Assembly (NCBI GenBank): GCA_029532625.1
Contig: JARFXM010000003.1
Span: 806,001-870,000, forward strand
Direction: 5' to 3'
Source: Lomentospora prolificans
Lineage: Eukaryota > Ascomycota > Sordariomycetes > Microascales > Microascaceae
DNA length: 64,000 nt
The notes below the pieces were generated by a model, which made no database searches, was not told the DNA's origin, and worked only from the letters and a program-made list of their open reading frames with translations. This document shows, one piece after another, positions 56,876-64,000 of this stretch (positions are counted from its first letter, which is position 1; every line of letters begins with the position of its first letter). Both the position numbers and the translations under genes were made by a program.

Positions 56876-59800
56876 CAATAACTTGAGGAGCTGAGCCGTC
56901 CCCAGTCAGCCAGGGTGAAGGAGTCGATTGCGGGCGAGTATTGCACAGAAAAACGCCGTGGGCAGTGTGTCTGTCTGCACCGTGCTCCGCGTGCATGGTT
57001 ACTAGACTGGATTGTGGTTGGAATGCGGGGTACTCAAGTACAGAGCTCCCCTCTTGGCGGTCGGAATAATATACGACAACGGCCCAGTCGCGCTCATCGA
57101 TGTAAGCGAAGGTTCCAGTCCACGCACACCCTCTCCGAGAGAGCTTGCCATCCGTCAAGTATAGTTCCTCCGTCGCGCGTTCTCGAGCGAAACCCTTGCT
57201 GGTTCATTCTCACCTAAGACAGCGGGCTTCCCCCAGGGCTCTAGTATATACATTTAATGAACAGTATCAAGCTAGAAGACCCCGATCGATGGCAGTTTTG
57301 GCTGTAGTTAGAAAAGAGGTACATCAGTTGCTCCTTGAGATACTTAGCCTCTCGAGACATTACCCATGTGTCCCTGGTGTACCCTTTTGGGACATCCGGA
57401 ACAGTGCCATAGGTCATTTTCGACGTCCTCTTGACCACCATATGCTAGATGGGTGGTGGGGATGCTCGACTGGGAGTCCGTCGTTTTGTAGGATTGATGG
57501 CTTCGCAAGCCTGAAAAACAGGTTAAAGTGAGTCTCATATGAGGGGTGCGAGGACGCCACACTTGTAACTGTTCTCCAGCTCGTTTTGCCAGAAGCACAT
57601 AATACCAGCGTAGGGCACATGGGTAAGAGCCAAGGGGGGATTAGAGCCACCTCCAACCTGCTGTCTTGAAAATCAGGATCCCGCCACGGCGATGGCGGCT
57701 ACGGGGAGACCCACCACACTGGGTTGGGCTTAACGAGGTCATTTGTATCAAGATGTCGCACATCACCCTAGTCCTTGTTAGAGTTACGCCTTGGCTCTTC
57801 CCTCCTTCACCGTTCCGCACACATGGGCGCACGCACCTTTACGGAGGCTCCTTAAAGCTTCTTAGTCTGGACCCTCAACCCGGTCTTTAGTCGGAAAGTT
57901 GGCAGGATACGGAGTGAACACGGGCCGCGAGAGTCGGCGCGTTCCAAGTAAGGGTTGGCTCCAGATTTGGCTTAGAAACCAAAAACTGGGAGCGATACAG
58001 CGCTCCTCACTTCGTCACTTGTCTAGCTGAAAACCGTATTCTGTAAATGATAGCGGTCAAGCGAAGGGCTAGGCTCGCTCGATGCCTACCAGGTCGCACC
58101 CGCGGCAAGGACCCAATAAGACCCTTGCTAACAGAGCCATGCTATCGTCAGCTAAAAAGAGGAAGTGACGGGCAGGCTACATGAGGATCACTCAGAAGAA
58201 AATCGGATCACCATTTTTGATCGTAAATGGCCCTTTATTGGAGCAATCTGTCATGTAGATGCGCGCCGGCTGCGACCCCAGGCACAGGTGGCATGAGCTC
58301 GGGAGGTTGAGGGTGTGCGTAGAGGGACCAGGAGGGAATAGCGTCAGTGCGAGTTCTGTTAGTCCCACAGTACTAGGGGATCGCCAAGCTGTGCCGTGCC
58401 CCATAAGACCCAAGTTGCCTAATAGATGGAAACGAACAGTCAAGTATTATAGAACGCCCAGAGGATTACAATCCTATAGCTCCTTCATCCCCATGAACCC
58501 AGACGGCATGTAGGCCAATAAACAAGTACCCTATAGCTCCATGCAAGGTCGAACCTCATGGGATTCTCACTCCTATCCCGGCCCCCCGGGGGGTGGGGGA
58601 GGTTTGAATGGTCTTTTGTAAACCAAGCGCGGCCAGAGACTAGCTGCGGGGGTGGGGGGAGATTAAGCCAACGTGAATCGACGAGCGGCGGCAGAATTAC
58701 TCGCCTCAAGCAGTGTCGGGCAGCTTTCCATCAGGAGCACATGCGGTAGGTACTAACATGGTTCTCGCTTTCTCAGCTTGGGCGAGCAACCCCACCTACC
58801 AACCTATCGGCCAGGCCGCGTACCGCACCGCACATCACTTTTGACTGCTAGGTGGAGAGTGTTCTAACTACACGAGAGTACTGCGTTTCGAAGGGGGGAG
58901 CCGGGGGAATTAGGAGTATGGCCTCGTCACGGGTAGGAACGTAACGGATCGACTCGGAGCCTCGACTTTGGGAAGTGAAGGGCATTTGGCAGCGACAAGG
59001 GCCAAGGTCGAGATCTGGATTTCAAGTTTCCCATTTCTAATCCGGGCGAGTGCCTTACCGTCAGCTGAGGCCTTGGATAGATACGATGTCGCATGTCGCA
59101 AACTAGATGGTGATTCCAACTTCTCGATTTTGATAGCCATGGCCGATTCCAAGCTCCTCCCACATCCCAGCTTTCCCAGTTACAGTGTGGATGGAGCTCC
59201 AAATGGCACAGTGGGGAGCCCTCATGTGAGTCGTGCCGCCAATCATGTGCGTCTTCTCGTCCAGGAAAAAGGGTCGTCAGATGGTACTTGGGTACTTTAC
59301 GTGGCTCGTGCGCTCTGGCAACATTCCTGGGCAACTGGCACCTGCATTTGATCTACTATGATCTTGGAGGGCTGCCAGCCCCAACCTTGGGAGAGTCTCG
59401 AGCAGGAAGGCTGGCCAAGCACGGCGAAGAACAGGAGCACTGTTGTGACTGGACTGCCTTATCCAGGATAACCACCAAGTTTACGTACTGTGGTGTCCCC
59501 AAGCCACACCACCACCACCACCTCCAACCACATCGACACTCGATCATCAACCACACCCCAGTCTCCAACTGGCTTATCCATTCTCTTTTTCCTGCGCCCG
59601 CACCCGCTTTCTTCCAGGAAAATCGCAACAACTAGCAGACCGCCTATCTGTTTAACCTTGGCGCCTTCGCCGAACATCCAGCCCCAGATTCAACGCCAGC
59701 TTCCTGTCAAAACCTCCATCCCACACCCCTCGACCCACACCCCATCAAAGCATCAACCGTTGCTGCGAGCAGAGATTTGGAGCCTTCCGGAGCGCACGGC

Positions 59801-60419
59801 GACCCTCCAAGTTGATGCATAATTCGTTCCCTGCGCTTCCGCTGCACTTGCTTTCCTCAGGTGGCCGCCTACGAGACGTATAACTCACGTCATTACTTAG
59901 TCCAGGTATGTAGGGGAGGACGCGGCCAGTCACTGCCGGCAGGCTGCCTTCATGTTCATTAACCCGGTGCCTTGCATGCTCTTCGCAACTCCCCTCTTCT
60001 CCCATTTTTACACGCACCTGTTATATCGAAAGTCTCTCTGCTGACCCTCCCTTGCTTGGAGCAGCCAAGCCTCTTCTGGGAGAAACATATCCATCACCTT
60101 CCAACTAGCTCCCCGTCGACGGCACCACCCCTCCTGCGCCTACGCCTGTTACTTTCATCGACTAATACCCTTGGTCATACCGCACGCGAAATTCGGCTAG
60201 ACTACCGACTAAAGGGCCCTGCATCCCCCTGCAATACGATCTATTACTATAGTTTCCCCTTTAATTCGGAGAGGTCACTCGATACACATCTGAGACTCGC
60301 GCACAAGTGCTCACACTCCCCTCCTCCCCCACGATATCTAAGAATACCCTCACTTGTGGAGGTAACCCTTGCAGCGATCTGCCGGATAGTGACGTAACTG
60401 ATACGTCGAGCGCAAAGAG

Positions 60420-61801
60420 ATGGCATCCTCTTCCTTCAGGGACTCCATCAACTCGCTGGGGTGGAGTCGACGGGAGCCTGACCTTCCCGTTAACACCTCC
60501 CAGCAGAGTGGCTTTATGTCCTCTCTGAGGTCACTTTACCCCTTTGGAGGCGGCGGATATGTGCAACTTCCAACAACAGAGAGTGCTGGTGCCCCTCTTC
60601 CTGCGCCGAGCCGGAGGGAAGAGGAGGAAGGCTGGTTCGCCCGTGAGTCACAACCCTCTGTTTTTTTTCCATTCTTTGTCCCCTACCATCGGACACATTT
60701 TACATCTCTCGGGACCCTTGCAGATGGACATGTGTGCAGCTGCACGTTGTCTTAGCTTCCCATGTGAACACATATTATGCCTCTCCTTCCACACGACTTG
60801 CAAACAGTATGAGGCTGATCCTAGCTCTTCCATCCCACAGTGAGTAGATGGGACCGATTAATGATCTTCGCCTTGTGCAACCTGGCTGCTGTTGCATGCT
60901 TCGTTGTGGGCTTTTCTCTACTTCCTATTCTAGCCACGAGACCCAGGAAGTTTGTAATTTTGTGAGTTCTGTTTTCATTCCCCGGGAAGGTCGGAGTCCT
61001 ATGGAAGCTTCTTGAGCCCACCTTCATCTGCTACTCTCTCCGCCCTTTTCCGTCGGGCGCCCATTGTCCCTTCTCAGCTTTGATACCGTTTTGTTGCACG
61101 CACACGAGCTTTTGCTTGGTGTTGGTAACTCATCCGCGAACGGACAAGCGTCTGTCCAAGTGCCTGGGACGTCGGGAAAAATAAGCCACGTCGTTCTAGG
61201 CTAGTTTGTTCGCCTTGCAGCGTGCAGCATTTCTCTACATTCGGCTGCAGCCACCCGCCTCGCACGGGCGGGCCTTCCTTCGCGTGACTTCCCAGCAGAA
61301 GGGCATCGAGCTGGACAAGCTCTTGTGATGGCGATGAGCCTCAGGTTATACCTGATTTGGAATCGAATTACGTTTCTAATACGCAATGTTTTGATCGCAG
61401 ATGGACACTCGGGTCGATATTCTTCATGGCATCCTTTGCTGCCATGATGGGCCCCATGGCTTATTTCCAGCATCTCATCTCTGGACCTCGCCTTCCCTTC
61501 GCCGCCGCATACTTTGGTTCCATCGCTCTCACCTTTTACTTTTCACTCGGGGTAAGTGTTTCCATATGCAAGCCTCCCTAGCAGGACAACCACTCGATCC
61601 GCTCTTGTTTGCATGCGAGAACAGCAGCTAACATTCCACGGTTTGCAGCTCCACAGCACGTTCCTTACTCTGATATCCGCCATCATCCAGATTGTTTGCT
61701 TGGTATGGTATCTCGTGAGCTACTTCCCCATGGGGTCTGCTGGCTTGCGTATTGCCGCGAGCTACGGAACGCGCCAGGCGACTTCCTGGATGACCGGATA
61801 A
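60420..61801 (+). CDS. SFT2: SFT2-domain vesicle transport protein (Sft2)
   Basis: Sft2 is a small four-helix Golgi/endosome membrane protein that works with the t-SNARE Sed5 in retrograde fusion. Four exons (60420-60642, 60841-60961, 61401-61551, 61649-61801) give 215 aa. The donors are GTGAGT, GTGAGT and GTAAGT, and the introns are 198, 439 and 97 bp. The N-terminus is cytosolic (MASSSFRDSINSLGWSRREP) with a Tyr/Pro-rich segment. The membrane domain begins LSRWDRLMIFALCNLAAVAC. It continues with FSLLPILATRPRKFVILWTL, SIFFMASFAAMMGPMAYF, then AAAYFGSIALTFYFSLGLHS and IIQIVCLVWYLVSYFP. The tail is GSAGLRIAASYGTRQATSWM. RPRKF followed by a helix and the FxMGP loop are family hallmarks. Exon phases are consistent throughout. 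The 439-bp intron is the longest in the window. Confidence 0.93.
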
Positions 61802-64000
61802 GTGTAGTTCATCCTAGTCCGTGGCCAAACGGGCGGAGATATCGTGACGGTCAGATTAGTACGCGTATGCATAGTTTGCGAGAGGTGAAGACAACCTTGG
61901 AACTTGTAATCATATCAGAAAACAAGCAGCGTTGTCGCGATCATGTTTTGTTTTACTTTGGGCATGCTTCCCCGAATTGCTGTATTAGTAGGGGTCGAAG
62001 AGCGTTTCTGTATATTATTATGCTCGACTCCAAATGCAGTTGTTTTGTATAATGAGACCGGAACCATGTGGTTTCTTTTGACCCATCTCACCCTTTTCGA
62101 ACTTTGAACGCAGGATGGAAGCCTTCCTCCGGAACTTTTCCCTCTATCATAAGAAGATGGGACGCCCTTAGACCGTGGCAGAAATCTAGAGAAATCCTCG
62201 ATCTCGCCTATCCGAATCCCGGTTTCCCTCGTTATTCGAACCCATGTAGCTTCTGGGAATTTTTACTGTACATTTAATGGCATTTCACGTCTTCCTCCTT
62301 CGAATGCCAAAGATATTCAAACAATCTCCCTGGTTCCCCGACACATGTTGCTCCCTTCCTAATACATTCTTCGCTCCCGCGGTCCTATAAAATGTCATGC
62401 TATAACTTTTGAAAGTTTCCCACAAGCAAGCCTATCCCCCTTTGGTAGACAGCCCACAGAAGCGTAGAAGAATAAGAGGAATCGCTCCCGCCACGGGCGT
62501 TCCAGATGCACCATCCGACGTTCCGGCCCCATCTCTGGGATCAACGGCAGGTCCCTTCAATTTTCCGGATAGGCGAAAATCGACGCATGAGGATACGGCG
62601 GGCGTTATGAGGCCTCTCGTCACCCTTCCTTTTCTTCTTCGACTTCCCTGCACTATTGTTTGAGACGGTGCGGCTTTCTTTTTTTGCTGTTTATGCGTTT
62701 GAAGCGACGCGAGCGCACGTGTCCGTTTCGTTTTGTGATCCCTCTGCCAAAGGGTGGAATTGGGAAAATGGAGATATGACTCCGAGGGCGCCGTGAGGCT
62801 ATCGTGGCTTTGAGGTCATGGTGAATTGGCTTGGCCTAGCCCGCCGGCGATGGAAGGCAGCCCTAGGACTTCGTTTCAAGTTGGAACTAAAAGACGAGCA
62901 CACATATTCGCATTGGTCAGCTTTGGATTCTATACAATGAACGCCCGTACTTTTTTCGAATTCTCAATGCTAGCCTTCCAACTGGTACAGCCTTGTAGGT
63001 GTGCGTCATGGATGAGCTTGGGGGTTCGACCCGGTGAAAAGAGAGTGGTGGCGAAGACCGGAGGACCAGTCGTTGAGCAGCAGGAATCTGGGCATCGCGA
63101 CTCTGGAGCGCTTCAACTTCACACACACTGGCTCAAGATTCTCGTGCCGGCTGTGAGCGTCTTGCAGGGTGCTATTGTGTCTCACCTACGAGCAAACGGC
63201 CCCCATCGAGAAACACTTAGAGTGAGAGGCAACCCCCATGGTGAGTCCGAGGGAAGGAAAACCCTCGCGCTATCGGGCCGAGAAAAGGCAGTGCATTTGG
63301 TGACTTTACGTTGAAGGGGTAGACCTGGCTGCTTCCTGCGGGCCACTTGGTCACCACGTCGATATTCTATCAGCATACGCAGATGGGCCGTCTTCAACGG
63401 CGTGTTAGTCTTGAACTACCACAAGATCGGTTGTCCGTGGCGCTTCCTCTCTGGTGAAATATGCTCTTTATATATCTATCTCTAGATGTATGTCTTTCTC
63501 TCTCCCTTTCTTCGCCATCGTGCAACAACGGCCCTCGCAGACCAGCAGGCGGGTACGGCCTTGTTAGATCTGCTTGTTTGGCAAATTGCCGCAACTTCAT
63601 TCGACCTCTTCGCGATTATTGCCTCTCCTACCAGCTAGATCGGCTCGCAGGCTGACAAGACCGCCCTTGACATCAACACGCGCTCAAGAATGTAGGTCGT
63701 CCCACTGCTGCCACCTTTGCATGCCTTGCTATTTTCTTTCGATGCCCCAGTGTACTGGTTCAGAAGCTCAAATCCTACGACATATCTCGGTACCGACGGT
63801 TGGGCGTTGATCCGCCCAATTTTTGTCAGCACTAAAATGGACACGGGTTCCGAGCCAGCGTCGCAGAGAAGTTCTGGTGTCCGAGTTCTCATGAGTATGG
63901 GCAGTGGGTCGGGGGCCAAGTCAACAGGTAACCAGAGCGTACGACTATACTATCGCGATCTTATCTTTGTGTCGGCCATCATAATAGCGAGGATGGCGAA
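61802..64000. other. 2.2-kb region downstream of SFT2 to the window edge
   Basis: It holds the SFT2 3' UTR and then mixed DNA with only short ORFs of no recognisable character. A gene beginning beyond the right edge may have its promoter here, but nothing shows this. Confidence 0.5.

Larger units (their letters stand above)
53534..60419. other. 6.9-kb gene-free divergent stretch between the bHLH and SFT2 genes
   Basis: The bHLH and SFT2 genes are transcribed away from each other. No frame shows recognisable protein. Features seen are a G10 run (54831-54840), two TA microsatellites (56843-56856 and 56866-56875) and a CT-rich, CACC-rich leader before SFT2 (59500-60400). The part nearest the bHLH start is likely a long leader with short upstream ORFs. 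No tRNA or transposon was recognised. Confidence 0.5.

Overview
The window looks like nuclear DNA of a filamentous ascomycete (Pezizomycotina, most likely a Sordariomycete-type fungus). The genes carry short introns of 58-208 bp with GTAAGT/GTGAGT-like donors, CTAAC/CTGAC branch sites and C/TAG acceptors. The recognisable proteins are fungal: PalC, Alg6, Erv29, SF3b p14, Npr3, an ethanolamine kinase, Sft2, and a serine-rich extracellular cupredoxin protein. There are no operons, Shine-Dalgarno sites or CRISPR arrays, and I found no convincing tRNA, rRNA or intact transposon. The species cannot be named from sequence alone.

Layout, left to right. 2-799: the 3' part of a coiled-coil protein (+). 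980-2503: palC (-), convergent with it and divergent from ALG6 (3219-5068, +). A 4.6 kb gene-free stretch leads to a six-exon membrane-anchored cupredoxin protein (9690-11214, +). After another 4.3 kb come ERV29 (15545-16842, +) and a five-exon SF3b p14 gene (18693-19590, -). Then an MBD4-like DNA glycosylase with an interrupted frame (21516-23071, +) and a 1095-aa SAM methyltransferase-domain protein (26958-30245, +). A five-exon zinc-finger protein (31684-35759, -) follows, then 8.9 kb without a gene. An ethanolamine kinase (44689-46004, -) and NPR3 (48434-50912, +) are divergent. NPR3 converges on a bHLH factor (52034-53533, -). A 6.9 kb gene-free stretch leads to SFT2 (60420-61801, +). I see nothing coding after that.

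The genes are housekeeping and regulatory. Several serve the secretory or membrane pathway (ALG6 N-glycan assembly, ERV29 ER export, SFT2 endosome/Golgi traffic, ethanolamine kinase for phospholipid synthesis, a secreted cupredoxin protein). Others serve environmental signalling (PalC in pH sensing, Npr3 in amino-acid control of TORC1). I see no evidence that they form a cluster with one job. Gene density is low (13 genes in 64 kb), with long leaders or spacers, mainly upstream of the transcription-factor and methyltransferase genes.

The most notable points are: a Zn2Cys6-like cysteine cluster assembled across an intron in a protein that also has C2H2-type fingers; an MBD4-like glycosylase whose catalytic Asp lies in another frame from the rest of the domain, with a possible tail in the third frame; a one-base frame break in palC at a homopolymer; and a 24-nt micro-exon in the SF3b p14 gene. 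I did not find an obviously new multi-gene system.
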